From Gordonia westfalica (GTDB lineage Bacteria > Actinomycetota > Actinomycetes > Mycobacteriales > Mycobacteriaceae), in NCBI RefSeq assembly GCF_900105725.1, contig NZ_FNLM01000036.1, positions 434,001 to 498,000 of the forward strand: a stretch of 64,000 nt of DNA, in the 5' to 3' direction. A program made the position numbers and the translations under genes. Positions 10,506 to 19,897 of the stretch are shown one piece after another. Under the pieces are notes generated by a model. It had not been told where the DNA came from. It did not search any database and saw only the letters and a list, made by a program, of their open reading frames with translations. The stretch's first letter is position 1, and the number at the start of each line of letters is the position of its first letter.

Positions 10506-11252
10506 ATGAACGCCCAGATCGGCATCGGCATGGTGTGCCCGTTCGACATGGCCCTCGACCGTGAGCTGTGGCGTTGGATGCCGGATTCGGTCTCGCTCCA
10601 CTTCACGCGGACCGGCTACCTCGACGCCCCCGTCGACGTCGAGCTGTGCCGGGATCTCAACAATCACGCCGAGATCTCGGCGGCGGTCCGCGCCGTCTCG
10701 TCGGTCGGGCCGCGGGCGTTCGGCTACGCGTGTGCGTCGGGCAGCTTCGTCTACGGGATGGCGGGCGCGGTGGAGATCTCCAACTGCATGATCGCGGCGG
10801 GCGCGGAGCGGGCGGTCACCACGTCGGAGGCGTTGATCCGGGCACTCGACACGATGAACGTCGGCACGCTGGCCGTGGCGACGCCGTACACCGCCGCGCT
10901 CACCGGGCTGCTCTGCGACTTCCTCGCCGAGGCCGGGAGGTGCGTCGTCGCCCAGGCGGGTCTCGGCCGCGACCACGAGATCTGGACGATCCCGTATCAC
11001 GTGACGGCCGACCTCATCCGCGCCGCGAATCATCCCGACGCCGACGCCGTCTTCGTCTCCTGCACCAACCTGTGGACCTACGACATCCTGGCCGACCTGG
11101 AGGCCGAGCTCGGCAAGCCGGTTCTCTCCGCCAACCAGGTGACCGCCTGGGCGACACTCTGCGACGCCGGTGTGCTCGGCGGTGAGATCACCCCCGCGGG
11201 CTGGTCGACAACCCCTGCACAATCGCTGTTCACCCGTAGCATTGCCGCATGA
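10506..11252 (+). CDS. Maleate isomerase / arylmalonate decarboxylase-like enzyme (Asp/Glu racemase superfamily)
   Basis: This 248-residue protein belongs to the two-domain Asp/Glu racemase fold. Two cysteines sit at the usual catalytic positions: C76 in YACASGSFVYG and C186 in VFVSCTNLW. With both Cys present it fits maleate cis-trans isomerase or a racemase rather than a decarboxylase. EutA of ectoine-utilisation clusters is another relative (family knowledge). A paralogue lies at 20837-21562, and both carry the same upstream dyad, suggesting co-regulation. The ATG at 10506 follows the operator and the tag gene closely. The stop overlaps the next gene by 4 bp. Substrate unknown. Confidence 0.75.
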   Translation: MNAQIGIGMVCPFDMALDRELWRWMPDSVSLHFTRTGYLDAPVDVELCRDLNNHAEISAAVRAVSSVGPRAFGYACASGSFVYGMAGAVEISNCMIAAGAERAVTTSEALIRALDTMNVGTLAVATPYTAALTGLLCDFLAEAGRCVVAQAGLGRDHEIWTIPYHVTADLIRAANHPDADAVFVSCTNLWTYDILADLEAELGKPVLSANQVTAWATLCDAGVLGGEITPAGWSTTPAQSLFTRSIAA

Positions 11253-11641
11253 CCTCTGACACCGCGACGTTCGGCGAGGCGGGTACCGCCAAGTACGTGA
11301 ACCTGACGACCTACCGCAAGGACGGCACCCCGGTGACCTCGCCGCTGTGGGCGGCACTCGACGGCGACCGCCTCGTCATGTGGACGGTCGCCGACTCGTG
11401 GAAGGTCAAGCGGCTGCGGCGCGACCCACGGGTGGTCGTGCAGGCCTGCGATGTACGGGGACGCAAACTGTTCGGCGAACCCGTCACCGGCACCGCCGAG
11501 GTGCTGGACGACGCCGGCAGCGACCGGGTCAAGCGGGCGATCGCCGACAAATACGGTCTGTTCGGGCGAATCAGCCTCATCGGCAGCAAGATTCGCCGTG
11601 GCAGACACGGCAGCGTGGGAATAGCGATCACCGCGGCGTAG
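11249..11641 (+). CDS. PPOX-class F420-dependent oxidoreductase family protein
   Basis: This 130-residue split-barrel flavin/F420-binding protein begins AKYVNLTTYRKDGTPVTSPLW, with VVVQACDVRGR in the middle, as in the short pyridoxamine-oxidase-like F420 reductases common in mycobacteria. It starts at ATGA overlapping the preceding stop and is probably co-transcribed with the isomerase-like gene. Reaction unknown. Confidence 0.8.
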   Translation: MTSDTATFGEAGTAKYVNLTTYRKDGTPVTSPLWAALDGDRLVMWTVADSWKVKRLRRDPRVVVQACDVRGRKLFGEPVTGTAEVLDDAGSDRVKRAIADKYGLFGRISLIGSKIRRGRHGSVGIAITAA

Positions 11642-11675
11642 CGGGCGCCCGGCGGGTGCCGCCGGGCGACAACGA

Positions 11676-11719
11676 GCCGTCAAGAACGGCCGGCCTGCCG
11701 TAAGAAAGCCGTTAAGAAC
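11676..11719 (+). promoter_or_regulatory. Three phased direct repeats upstream of kdp, candidate KdpE box
   Basis: GCCGTCAAGAAC (11676), GCCGTAAGAAA (11697) and GCCGTTAAGAAC (11708) share the core GCCGT(N)AAGAA. They are spaced 21 and 11 bp apart, about two helical turns and one. They lie 84-127 bp before the first kdp ORF. Same-face tandem sites are what an OmpR-type dimer such as KdpE would use (inference). Confidence 0.55.
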
Positions 11720-11802
11720 TCTCCTGTGCCGCTCGCGGCGCGTGATCCTTCGGTGTGCCCATCACACGGTGGGCCATCGGTGCGATCAGAGAGTGAGACG
11801 TC

Positions 11803-11895
11803 GTGGCGGATCTGCTGTTCCTGCTGCTTGCCATCTCCGGGTTCGGCTTGTGCATACTGGCCGTTCGCGGCCTCGACCTGCGGATCAAGTCGTGA
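11803..11895 (+). CDS. Small single-span membrane protein leading the kdp operon
   Basis: This 30-residue ORF with a GTG start reads MADLLFLLLAISGFGLCILA and then a basic tail ending RIKS. It is one hydrophobic helix with positive charges on one side. Its TGA overlaps the GTG of kdpF (GTGA), so translation is probably coupled. Short ORFs of this style occur before kdpF in other actinobacteria as far as I recall. A role as an extra Kdp subunit or regulator is only inferred. Confidence 0.6.
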   Translation: MADLLFLLLAISGFGLCILAVRGLDLRIKS

Positions 11896-11990
11896 CCGCC
11901 GACGGGGTGATCAGCGTCGCTCTGCTGGCGCTCGCGGCGATCACGGTGCTGCTCCTCCTCCTGGCTCTCGTGTACCCGGAGAGGTTCTGA
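11892..11990 (+). CDS. kdpF: KdpF, small stabilising subunit of the K+ ATPase
   Basis: This 32-residue peptide has one transmembrane helix (ALLALAAITVLLLLLALV) and the characteristic KdpF ending YPERF. It binds in the membrane between KdpA and KdpB lipid contacts and stabilises the complex. It starts at GTG overlapping the previous stop. kdpA begins 6 bp later. Confidence 0.88.
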   Translation: MTADGVISVALLALAAITVLLLLLALVYPERF

Positions 11991-11996
11991 GAAGCG

Positions 11997-13805
11997 ATGA
12001 GCACAACTGTTGCCGGGCTCCTGCAGGTCGGGACGCTCGTCGTGATCCTGGCCGCCGTCTACGTGCCGCTGGGCGATCACATGGCGCGCGTGTACACCGG
12101 CGAACGAGACCTCGGCGTCGAGCGTATGCTCTATCGACTTGCCCGCGTCGATCCGCGTAGGCAACAGTCCTGGGTGGGGTATGTCCTTGCCGTACTGGGG
12201 TTTTCGGCGGTCTGCTTCGTGGTCCTCTACGCGATCCAGAGGATGCAGGGAGCACTTCCGCTCTCCGACGGCAAGGCCGGTGTGTCTCCGGCGATGGCGT
12301 TCAACACCGCGATCTCCTTCGTCACCAACACCAACTGGCAGTCGTACTCTCCCGAGATCGTGATGACCAACCTGACCCAGATGACGGGACTGGCGGTACA
12401 GAACTTCGTCTCCGCCGCGGTCGGGATGGCCGTTGCCATCGCGCTCGTCCGCGGGATCGTCAACCGCCGGGCCACCGGTGAGATCGGGAACTTCTGGGTG
12501 GATCTCGTACGCGGGGTGATCCGGATCCTGTTGCCGCTGAGCATCATCGTGGCGACGTTGCTGCTGAGTCAGGGGGTTGTGCAGTCCTGGCACAGCGGAT
12601 TCGCGTGGACGACGACGGATGGCGCAGAGGTGCGCAGTGTCATCGGCCCGTTCGCTTCCCAGGAGGCGATCAAAGAGCTCGGTACCAACGGCGGCGGGAC
12701 ATTGTCGGCGAACTCGGCGCACCCGTTCTCCAATCCCACGCCCTTCTCGAATCTGGTCGAGATCCTCGCGCTGCTGGTGATCCCGGTCTGTCTCACCCGG
12801 ACCTACGGAACCCTCGTCCGGGACCGGCGCCAGGGACTGACCCTTCTCGGTGTGATGGCAGGGATCTGGGCGATCATGCTCACCGCCGTATGGATCTTCG
12901 AGAGTCACCCGTCCGGGGCGGCGTCGGCCGCGGCGGGCGCCATGATGGAAGGCAAAGAGGTGCGCTTCGGGATTCCGGGTTCGGCGCTGTTCGCGGTGTC
13001 GACCACCGGGACCTCGACCGGTGCCGTCAACTCCGCGCACGACAGTTTCTCCGCGGGCGGTGGCGGCACGGTCCTGTGGAACATGCTCCTCGGGGAGGTC
13101 GCGCCCGGTGGGGTCGGATCGGGACTGTACGGAATCCTGGCGATGGCGATGATCACCGTCTTCGTCGGTGGACTTCTGGTCGGCCGGTCGCCGACGTTCC
13201 TCGGAAAGCGGATCGGCCAGCCCGAGATGACGACGGCGGCGCTCTATGTCCTCGTCATGCCGGCACTCGTGCTCGCGGGTACGGCGATCTCGGTGATCCT
13301 GACGGCGACGGGGGAGGCGCAAGGGAACAGCGGCGAGCCGGGTACACCCGGTGCGATCCACGGTTTCAGCGAGGTTCTCTACGCCTACGCGTCGGCGGCC
13401 AACAACAACGGCAGTGCCTTCGGCGGGCTCACGGTGACCGATGACTGGTTCCAGGCCTCCCTGGGCGTGACGATGCTGCTGGGTCGGTTCGTGCCGATCG
13501 TGCTCGTGCTCGCCCTCGCGGGCCTTCTGGCCCGGCAGCGTCCGCGCGGCACAGTCGACGAGAGCGCAGCCGAGAGCGCCGGTGTCACCGGAACCGGCCC
13601 CACCGGCCTTGCCGGCCCCGGTCGCGGGCGCGCCGTACTGGAGGCCACGCCGGCCGAGTCGGTCGCACGTCCGGAGGCGCTCTCCGCCCTGCCCACGCAC
13701 GGTTTCCTCTACGGGTCCCTGCTCATGGCGACCATCGTGCTGGTCGCCGGACTCACCTTCTTCCCGGCCATGGCGCTGGGACCGATCGCGGAGGCGCTGC
13801 TGTGA
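11997..13805 (+). CDS. kdpA: KdpA, K+-binding channel subunit of KdpFABC
   Basis: This 602-residue polytopic membrane protein carries the four selectivity-filter segments of the SKT fold: [44 protein letters not shown] and [13 protein letters not shown]. It selects K+ for active uptake at low external potassium. It is about 45 residues longer than E. coli KdpA. The extra stretch (rich in Gly/Ala/Thr, ending ALPTHGF) lies in the last cytoplasmic loop, between LAGLLARQ and LPTHG. The stop overlaps kdpB by 4 bp. Confidence 0.97.
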   Translation: MSTTVAGLLQVGTLVVILAAVYVPLGDHMARVYTGERDLGVERMLYRLARVDPRRQQSWVGYVLAVLGFSAVCFVVLYAIQRMQGALPLSDGKAGVSPAMAFNTAISFVTNTNWQSYSPEIVMTNLTQMTGLAVQNFVSAAVGMAVAIALVRGIVNRRATGEIGNFWVDLVRGVIRILLPLSIIVATLLLSQGVVQSWHSGFAWTTTDGAEVRSVIGPFASQEAIKELGTNGGGTLSANSAHPFSNPTPFSNLVEILALLVIPVCLTRTYGTLVRDRRQGLTLLGVMAGIWAIMLTAVWIFESHPSGAASAAAGAMMEGKEVRFGIPGSALFAVSTTGTSTGAVNSAHDSFSAGGGGTVLWNMLLGEVAPGGVGSGLYGILAMAMITVFVGGLLVGRSPTFLGKRIGQPEMTTAALYVLVMPALVLAGTAISVILTATGEAQGNSGEPGTPGAIHGFSEVLYAYASAANNNGSAFGGLTVTDDWFQASLGVTMLLGRFVPIVLVLALAGLLARQRPRGTVDESAAESAGVTGTGPTGLAGPGRGRAVLEATPAESVARPEALSALPTHGFLYGSLLMATIVLVAGLTFFPAMALGPIAEALL

Positions 13806-15943
13806 CCACACGACTGATCGACACCGACCGGGGCGCCTCCCGCACCGAGCGCGACCCGCGCCACGAACCGGAACTGGTGTCCCGCGGCGCTTTCGACCTC
13901 CGCTCACTCGTGACGTCGATGCCCCTGGCCCTGCGGAAACTGAACCCTCGTGATCAGGCCCGTAACCCGGTGATGTTCGTGGTGTTCCTCGGCGCTGCCG
14001 TGACCACCGTCCTGGCGATCCTGCGCCCGTCATGGTTCAGCTGGACCGTTGCGGCCTGGTTGTGGTTCACCGTCGTCTTCGCCGCGCTCGCCGAGGCCGT
14101 GGCCGAGGGGAGAGGGCGGGCGCAGGCCGAGAGCCTGCGAAAGATCAAGCGTGACATCGTGGCCCGCCGGTTACGAGATGGTCGGTTGGGAGACGGGGGC
14201 GTCATCGACGAGGTGCTCGGTGGTGCGTTGCGCGTCGGCGACCTCATCGTGGTGGAGGCCGGAGAGGTCATCGCCGGCGACGGGGATGTGGTCGACGGCA
14301 TCGCGACCGTCGACGAATCGGCGATCACGGGTGAGTCGGCTCCCGTCGTCCGGGAGTCCGGAGGAGACCGGTCCGCGGTCACCGGCGGCACCGTCGTGCT
14401 CTCCGACCGGATCATCGTCAAGATCACGACGGCACCGGGCGAGACCTTCGTCGACCGCATGATCGCGCTGGTCGAAGGTGCGGACCGCAAGAAGACGCCC
14501 AACGAGATCGCACTCGACATCCTGCTGACGAGCCTGACGATCATCTTCCTGCTGGCGGTGGTGGCGGTCGGACCCATGCAGCAGTACGCGGGTCGGTCGC
14601 CGGACCCGGTCGGGCTGATCGCCCTGCTGGTCTGCCTCATCCCGACCACCATCGGCGCGCTGCTCAGCTCGATCGGCATCGCGGGGATGGATCGGCTCGT
14701 CCAGCGCAACGTGCTCGCGATGTCGGGCCGGGCGGTCGAGGCCGCCGGGGACATCGACACCTTGCTGATGGACAAGACGGGGACCATCACCTACGGCAAC
14801 CGCCGGGCCACCGCGCTGCATCCGGCCCCGGGCGTGCCCGTCGACGAACTGGCGCGGGTGGCCTCGGAGTGCAGTCTCGCCGACGACACTCCCGAGGGGC
14901 GGAGCATCGTCGAGTTGTGCCGGACCTCGTACGGGGTGGAACCGGTCGCGGCGGCCCCGACCGTCGGCGCGGCGCGCCGCGAGGTGGTCGCCTTCACCGC
15001 CCAGACCCGCATGAGCGGCGTCGACCTGCACGACGCCGAGGCGACGGTGGTGTACCGCAAGGGAGCGGCCGACGCACTCGGGCGCTGGGTCGCCGACTCG
15101 GCGGGAACCGTGGAACCGGCGGTCCTCGCGGACGTGGAGCGCATCTCCACCGACGGCGGTACCCCGCTCCTGGTCGGGGTGCACGAGGCGGGCCACCCCG
15201 CCCGCGTGCTCGGAGTGATCGCGCTGTCCGACGTCGTGAAGCCGGGGATGACCGCGCGATTCGCCCAGTTGCGCTCGATGGGCATCCGCACGGTCATGGT
15301 CACCGGCGACAACCCGCTCACCGCCCGCGCCATCGCGGCCGAGGCCGGGGTCGACGACTTCGTCGCCGAGGCCACCCCCGAGGAGAAGCTCGCACTCATC
15401 CGTTCCGAGCAGCAGGCCGGACGCCTCGTCGCGATGACCGGAGACGGAACCAACGACGCACCCGCGCTCGCGCAGGCCGACGTCGGGCTGGCGATGAACA
15501 CGGGGACCTCGGCGGCCAAGGAGGCCGGCAACATGGTCGACCTCGACTCCGATCCCACCAAGCTCATCGAGGTGGTCGCGATCGGGAAGCAACTGCTCAT
15601 CACCCGCGGGGCTCTCACCACCTTCTCGCTCGCCAACGACCTCGCGAAATACTTCGCGATCCTCCCGGCGATGTTCACCGCCGTCCACCCGCAGCTCGAC
15701 GCCCTCAACATCATGCGTCTGCACTCGGCGGAGTCGGCGATGGTCTCGGCGGTGATCTTCAATGCGCTGATCATCGTCGCGCTCATCCCGCTCTCGTTAC
15801 GGGGAGTGCGATATCGCCCGTCGTCGGCCTCGAAGCTGCTGGGGCGCAATCTGCTCGTGTACGGCCTGGGCGGCGTGCTCGCCCCCTTCGTCGGCATCTG
15901 GCTGATCGATCACGTGGTCCGTTTCCTTCCCGGGATGGGGTGA
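13802..15943 (+). CDS. kdpB: KdpB, P-type ATPase catalytic subunit
   Basis: This 713-residue P-type ATPase energises K+ uptake through KdpA. It has TGES (actuator domain, about 177), DKTGT with the phosphorylated Asp (about 323), [10 protein letters not shown] and [13 protein letters not shown] (hinge and Mg2+ site), and the KdpB-type membrane segment [20 protein letters not shown] start overlaps the kdpA stop. The N-terminus is about 30 residues longer than the E. coli protein. Confidence 0.97.
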   Translation: MTTRLIDTDRGASRTERDPRHEPELVSRGAFDLRSLVTSMPLALRKLNPRDQARNPVMFVVFLGAAVTTVLAILRPSWFSWTVAAWLWFTVVFAALAEAVAEGRGRAQAESLRKIKRDIVARRLRDGRLGDGGVIDEVLGGALRVGDLIVVEAGEVIAGDGDVVDGIATVDESAITGESAPVVRESGGDRSAVTGGTVVLSDRIIVKITTAPGETFVDRMIALVEGADRKKTPNEIALDILLTSLTIIFLLAVVAVGPMQQYAGRSPDPVGLIALLVCLIPTTIGALLSSIGIAGMDRLVQRNVLAMSGRAVEAAGDIDTLLMDKTGTITYGNRRATALHPAPGVPVDELARVASECSLADDTPEGRSIVELCRTSYGVEPVAAAPTVGAARREVVAFTAQTRMSGVDLHDAEATVVYRKGAADALGRWVADSAGTVEPAVLADVERISTDGGTPLLVGVHEAGHPARVLGVIALSDVVKPGMTARFAQLRSMGIRTVMVTGDNPLTARAIAAEAGVDDFVAEATPEEKLALIRSEQQAGRLVAMTGDGTNDAPALAQADVGLAMNTGTSAAKEAGNMVDLDSDPTKLIEVVAIGKQLLITRGALTTFSLANDLAKYFAILPAMFTAVHPQLDALNIMRLHSAESAMVSAVIFNALIIVALIPLSLRGVRYRPSSASKLLGRNLLVYGLGGVLAPFVGIWLIDHVVRFLPGMG

Positions 15944-16584
15944 GCAAGATGAAGATGATCGTGACCGGTCTCCTCCGGCAGAGCGTTGCAGCACTGGGGA
16001 TGCTCCTCGGGCTCACGCTCATCCTCGGATTCGCCTATCCCGCCGCGGTGTGGGCGATCTCGCGGGTCGACTCGTCGAGTGCCGAGGGTTCCCGTCTCGT
16101 CGATGCCTCCGGATGTGTGGTGGGCTCGTCGCTCATCGGACTCGATCCACAGGTGCCGACGGGCGCGCCGGACCCATATCTCCACGCGCGTGTCCTCGGT
16201 GCCGAGGGCGCGCCGATGGCCACCGGGGATCCCTCCGCGTCGGCGGCGAGCAATCAGGGTCCGAACAGCGTGATCCTCCTCGACAACATCGAGGATCGGC
16301 GGGCGTTCATCGCCGACCGGGAGGGCGTGGCGCCGCAGGCGGTTCCGGCCGACGCCGTCACCGGATCGGGGTCAGGGCTCGACCCCCACATCAGTCCGGC
16401 ATATGCCGAACTGCAGGTGCCGCGACTGGCACGCGAGAATCGCCTCTCGCCGGAGGTGATCCGCTCGCTCATCGCCGCCCACACACAGGGCAGACAGTGG
16501 GGGTTCCTCGGGGAGCCCGGTGTCGACGTCCCGTCGGTGAACCTGGCGCTCGGTCACGGGCCGGCCACGTGTCACACCCGTTGA
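15940..16584 (+). CDS. kdpC: KdpC, accessory subunit of the K+ ATPase
   Basis: This 214-residue protein has one N-terminal membrane helix ([26 protein letters not shown]) and an extracytoplasmic domain containing [10 protein letters not shown] and the conserved [20 protein letters not shown]. It supports KdpFABC assembly and ATP affinity. The GTG at 15940 was chosen because it overlaps the kdpB stop, as at the other junctions; an ATG at 15949 is possible. Confidence 0.95.
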   Translation: MSKMKMIVTGLLRQSVAALGMLLGLTLILGFAYPAAVWAISRVDSSSAEGSRLVDASGCVVGSSLIGLDPQVPTGAPDPYLHARVLGAEGAPMATGDPSASAASNQGPNSVILLDNIEDRRAFIADREGVAPQAVPADAVTGSGSGLDPHISPAYAELQVPRLARENRLSPEVIRSLIAAHTQGRQWGFLGEPGVDVPSVNLALGHGPATCHTR

Positions 16585-16603
16585 CCGGCGATAGAATCGG
16601 CGG

Positions 16604-19189
16604 ATGACCTCAGCGGCGGGACCGGCGACGACGCCGGTCACGACACCGCAGGCGGCGTCGCGCAGGCGGTCGGACGGGCGAGGCAAACTGCGGGTCTTCC
16701 TCGGATGCGCGCCTGGTGTCGGGAAGACCTACGAGATGCTCGCGCAGGCCCGGAACCTTCGGGACGAAGGCGCCGACGTGGTGATCGCGGTCGTCGAATC
16801 ACATGGGCGGCCGGCGACCGCGGCCCTCGTGGAGGGCCTGGAGGTGATCCCCAGGATCGCCCGTCCCTATCGGGGGTCGACGTTCGACGAGATGGACCTC
16901 GACGCCGTCCTGGCGCGCCGTCCGCAGGTGGCGCTGGTCGACGAACTCGCTCACACCAACACTCCGGGATCTCGAAATGCCAAGCGTTGGCAGGACATCG
17001 AGGAACTCCGTGACGCCGGTATCGACGTCTGCTCGACCGTCAACATCCAGCACCTCGCCGGCCTGAACGATGTCATCGCCCAGATCACCGGCGTCGTGCA
17101 GAGGGAAACGGTGCCCGACGACGTCGTTCGCGGCGCCGACCAGATCGAGCTCGTCGACATCGACCCGCAGGCGCTACGGCAGCGCCTGTCCGCGGGCAAG
17201 GTCTACCCGAGCAGCCGGGTCGACGGGGCACTGGGCAACTACTTCCGTCAGGGAAATCTCACCGCGCTGCGCGAGCTGGCGTTGCTGTGGCTGGCCGACC
17301 AGGTCGACGACAAACTCGCCGATTATCGTGCGGCGCACTCGATCACCGACACCTGGGAGGCCCGCGAACGAGTCGTGGTGGCGATCACCGGCGGGCCGGA
17401 GTCACCCACCCTGCTGCGTCGTGCGAGTCGTATCGCGTCGCGATCGAGCGCGGAACTGCTTGCCGTGCATGTGGTCCGGGGAGACGGCCTGAGTGATCAC
17501 GGCATCGATCTCACCGCACTCAGCGAGCTCGCCGCGGGGTTCGGCGCGCGGGTCCACACGGTGGTCGGCGACGACATCCCGGCCACCCTGCTGGAGTTCG
17601 CGCGCGGGGTCAATGCCACCCAATTGGTTCTGGGTACCTCCCGCCGACCGCGTTGGCAACGGATCTTCGACGAAGGTGTCGGGGCGACGGTCGTGAGCGG
17701 CAGCGGACGCATCGACGTGCACATGGTCACGCACGAGGAGACACCCCGCCGGCATCGGCTCGACATCCGCGACACCAGGTTCCACCGACCGTTGAGCTGG
17801 ATCCTCGCGGTGCTCGTGCCGCTGCTGGCGACCGGTGTGTTGCGGCTGCTCGATCCGTGGCTCGGGTTCACCAGCCAGTCGGCGCTGTTCTTCGTGTCGG
17901 TACTCGCGGTGTCGATGCTCGGAGGTATCGCGCCCGCGGCATTGTCTGCGGTGGTCTCCGGTCTGCTGCTGAACTACTTCTTCACCGATCCCCGATTCAC
18001 CTTCACCATCGATCAACCGGACAACCTGATCACCATCCTGGTGATGCTGCTGATCGCGACCGCCGTGGCCGCCCTGGTCGATTCGGCGACCGTGCGGCGC
18101 GCCCAGGCGCAGGACGCGACGCGCGAGGCGGAACTGCTCGCGATGTTCTCCAGCGTCGTGCTCGGCGGTGCCGATGTCCCCGGTTTGTTGGAGCGGTTAC
18201 GCGAGACCTACGACCAGTCGGCCGTCGCCCTGGTCCGTCGTACATCGAAAACCTCTCGGACAGTGGAGGCCTGGGTCGGTGACCGCCCGCTGAGCGGTCC
18301 GGACGAGGCGGACACGACGTGTTCGGTACCGGGTGAACAGTTCGAGCTGCTGCTCCGCGGGCCGAGACTCGGCGCGCGGGACCGGCGGGTGCTGGCCGCC
18401 GTCGCCGGGCAGGCGGCAGGTGCGGTCGAGCGGCACGCGCTGGAGGTCGAGGCGGCATCCGCCGAGGCCCTGGCCCGGACGGATGAACTCAGGCGCGCGT
18501 TGCTGTCCGCGGTCGGCCACGACCTCCGAACACCGCTCGCGGCGGCCAAGGCCGCGGTGTCCAGTCTTCGTAGCGATGACGTCACCTTCAGTCCCGACGA
18601 CACCGCGGAACTGCTGGCGACGGTGGACGAGTCGGTCGACCACCTGGCGGGACTCGTCGGCAATCTGCTCGACTCCTCCCGTCTCGCCGCGGGTGCCGTA
18701 CGTCCCCAGATGCAGCACACGTTCCTGCCCGAGGTCGTGCACCGAGCCGCCGCCGGGGTGCAGCGGCTCAACCCGGACCTCGTGCTGACCATCGACCTCG
18801 GCCAGGCATGGGCATACACCGACCCGGGTCTGCTGGAACGTGCTCTCGCAAATCTCATCGACAACGCCCACCGGCACGGCGGGCCCGACGTCGAGATCAC
18901 CGTCAGCGGAACCGGTGACGACCCGCCGCGCTGCGTTATCCGCGTCGTCGATCACGGGCCCGGACTGCCCACCACCGACCGCGAGCAGGTGTTCGCGGCT
19001 TTTCACCAGGGCGGCGACACCGCGGGGGCGTCGTCGGGGGTGGGGTTGGGGTTGTCCGTGGCGAACGGATTCATCACGGCGATCGGAGGAGAACTGTCGA
19101 CCGCCGACACACCCGGGGGCGGTGCCACGATGGTTGTGAATCTGCCTACCGTGGAGGATTTTTCCGGGTCGGAGGAGGGGATACGGTGA
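16604..19189 (+). CDS. kdpD: KdpD, potassium/turgor sensor histidine kinase
   Basis: This 861-residue membrane kinase controls kdpFABC with KdpE. The N-terminal KdpD domain has Walker A GCAPGVGKT (34-42), followed by a USP-like domain (about 250-370) and a four-helix membrane block (about 395-500, LSWILAVLVPLLATG...). A GAF-like linker precedes the HisKA box AVGHDLRTPLAAAK with the phospho-His near 639. The ATPase has NLIDNAHRHGG, DHGPGLP and GVGLGLSVANGF. It follows kdpC by 19 bp and overlaps kdpE by 4 bp, so sensor and transporter are in one transcription unit. Confidence 0.96.
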   Translation: MTSAAGPATTPVTTPQAASRRRSDGRGKLRVFLGCAPGVGKTYEMLAQARNLRDEGADVVIAVVESHGRPATAALVEGLEVIPRIARPYRGSTFDEMDLDAVLARRPQVALVDELAHTNTPGSRNAKRWQDIEELRDAGIDVCSTVNIQHLAGLNDVIAQITGVVQRETVPDDVVRGADQIELVDIDPQALRQRLSAGKVYPSSRVDGALGNYFRQGNLTALRELALLWLADQVDDKLADYRAAHSITDTWEARERVVVAITGGPESPTLLRRASRIASRSSAELLAVHVVRGDGLSDHGIDLTALSELAAGFGARVHTVVGDDIPATLLEFARGVNATQLVLGTSRRPRWQRIFDEGVGATVVSGSGRIDVHMVTHEETPRRHRLDIRDTRFHRPLSWILAVLVPLLATGVLRLLDPWLGFTSQSALFFVSVLAVSMLGGIAPAALSAVVSGLLLNYFFTDPRFTFTIDQPDNLITILVMLLIATAVAALVDSATVRRAQAQDATREAELLAMFSSVVLGGADVPGLLERLRETYDQSAVALVRRTSKTSRTVEAWVGDRPLSGPDEADTTCSVPGEQFELLLRGPRLGARDRRVLAAVAGQAAGAVERHALEVEAASAEALARTDELRRALLSAVGHDLRTPLAAAKAAVSSLRSDDVTFSPDDTAELLATVDESVDHLAGLVGNLLDSSRLAAGAVRPQMQHTFLPEVVHRAAAGVQRLNPDLVLTIDLGQAWAYTDPGLLERALANLIDNAHRHGGPDVEITVSGTGDDPPRCVIRVVDHGPGLPTTDREQVFAAFHQGGDTAGASSGVGLGLSVANGFITAIGGELSTADTPGGGATMVVNLPTVEDFSGSEEGIR

Positions 19190-19884
19190 ACGCCGACAAG
19201 AGCCGCGTCCTCGTGGTCGACGACGAGCCCCAACTGCTGCGAGCGTTGCGGATCAATCTGAACGCGCGCGGTTTCGCGGTTTCGACGGCGGCGACGGGGG
19301 CGGCGGCCCTGTCGGCGGCCGCGCGGTTCAACCCGGACGTCGTCGTACTGGACCTCGGGCTTCCCGACATCGACGGGTTGACGGTCCTCGAGGGCCTGCG
19401 CGGATGGACGACCGTTCCGGTCATCGTGCTCTCGGCGCGGACCGACGCGGCGGACAAGGTCGTGGCGCTGGACTCCGGGGCCGACGACTACGTCACCAAA
19501 CCCTTCGGGATGGAGGAGTTCCTGGCCCGGCTTCGCGCCGCGCTCCGTCGCGGCGCGGCGTCGGGGGTGACGACGGAGTCGCCGGTGGTGGACGCCGGCG
19601 CATTCGTCGTCGACCTCGCCGCGAAACAGGTGACGCGAGCGCAGGAGCCGGTCCACCTGACCCCGACGGAGTGGGGGATCCTGGAGATGCTGGTACGGCA
19701 CGAAGGAAAGCTGGTGTCCCAGAGCGACATCCTGAACTCGGTGTGGGGCCCCGGATATCTGGGGCAGAGCAACTATCTTCGCGTCTACCTGGCGAGTCTC
19801 CGGCGGAAACTCGAAGACGACCCGGCACACCCGCGTCACCTGGTCACGGAGGCGGGGATGGGTTACCGATTCGTGCGCGGATGA
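19186..19884 (+). CDS. kdpE: KdpE, OmpR-family response regulator
   Basis: This 232-residue protein has a receiver domain (VLVVDDEPQ acidic pair, phospho-acceptor in VVLDLGLPD near residue 55, Lys in DYVTKPF) and a winged-helix DNA-binding domain (LTPTEWGILEMLVRHEGKLVSQ, YLRVYLASLRRKL). Phosphorylated by KdpD, it activates kdp. GTG start overlaps the kdpD stop. The phased repeats at 11676-11719 are candidate targets. Confidence 0.96.
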   Translation: MNADKSRVLVVDDEPQLLRALRINLNARGFAVSTAATGAAALSAAARFNPDVVVLDLGLPDIDGLTVLEGLRGWTTVPVIVLSARTDAADKVVALDSGADDYVTKPFGMEEFLARLRAALRRGAASGVTTESPVVDAGAFVVDLAAKQVTRAQEPVHLTPTEWGILEMLVRHEGKLVSQSDILNSVWGPGYLGQSNYLRVYLASLRRKLEDDPAHPRHLVTEAGMGYRFVRG

Positions 19885-19897
19885 TCGGCGCCTGCTC

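Noticed and set aside
11712..14033. 773-residue minus-strand frame across kdpF-kdpB
   Set aside because: Arg/His/Asp-rich shadow frame opposite genes with unmistakable motifs; no plausible start region.
14171..15724. 517-residue minus-strand frame inside kdpB
   Set aside because: Shadow of kdpB codon bias; no recognisable protein.
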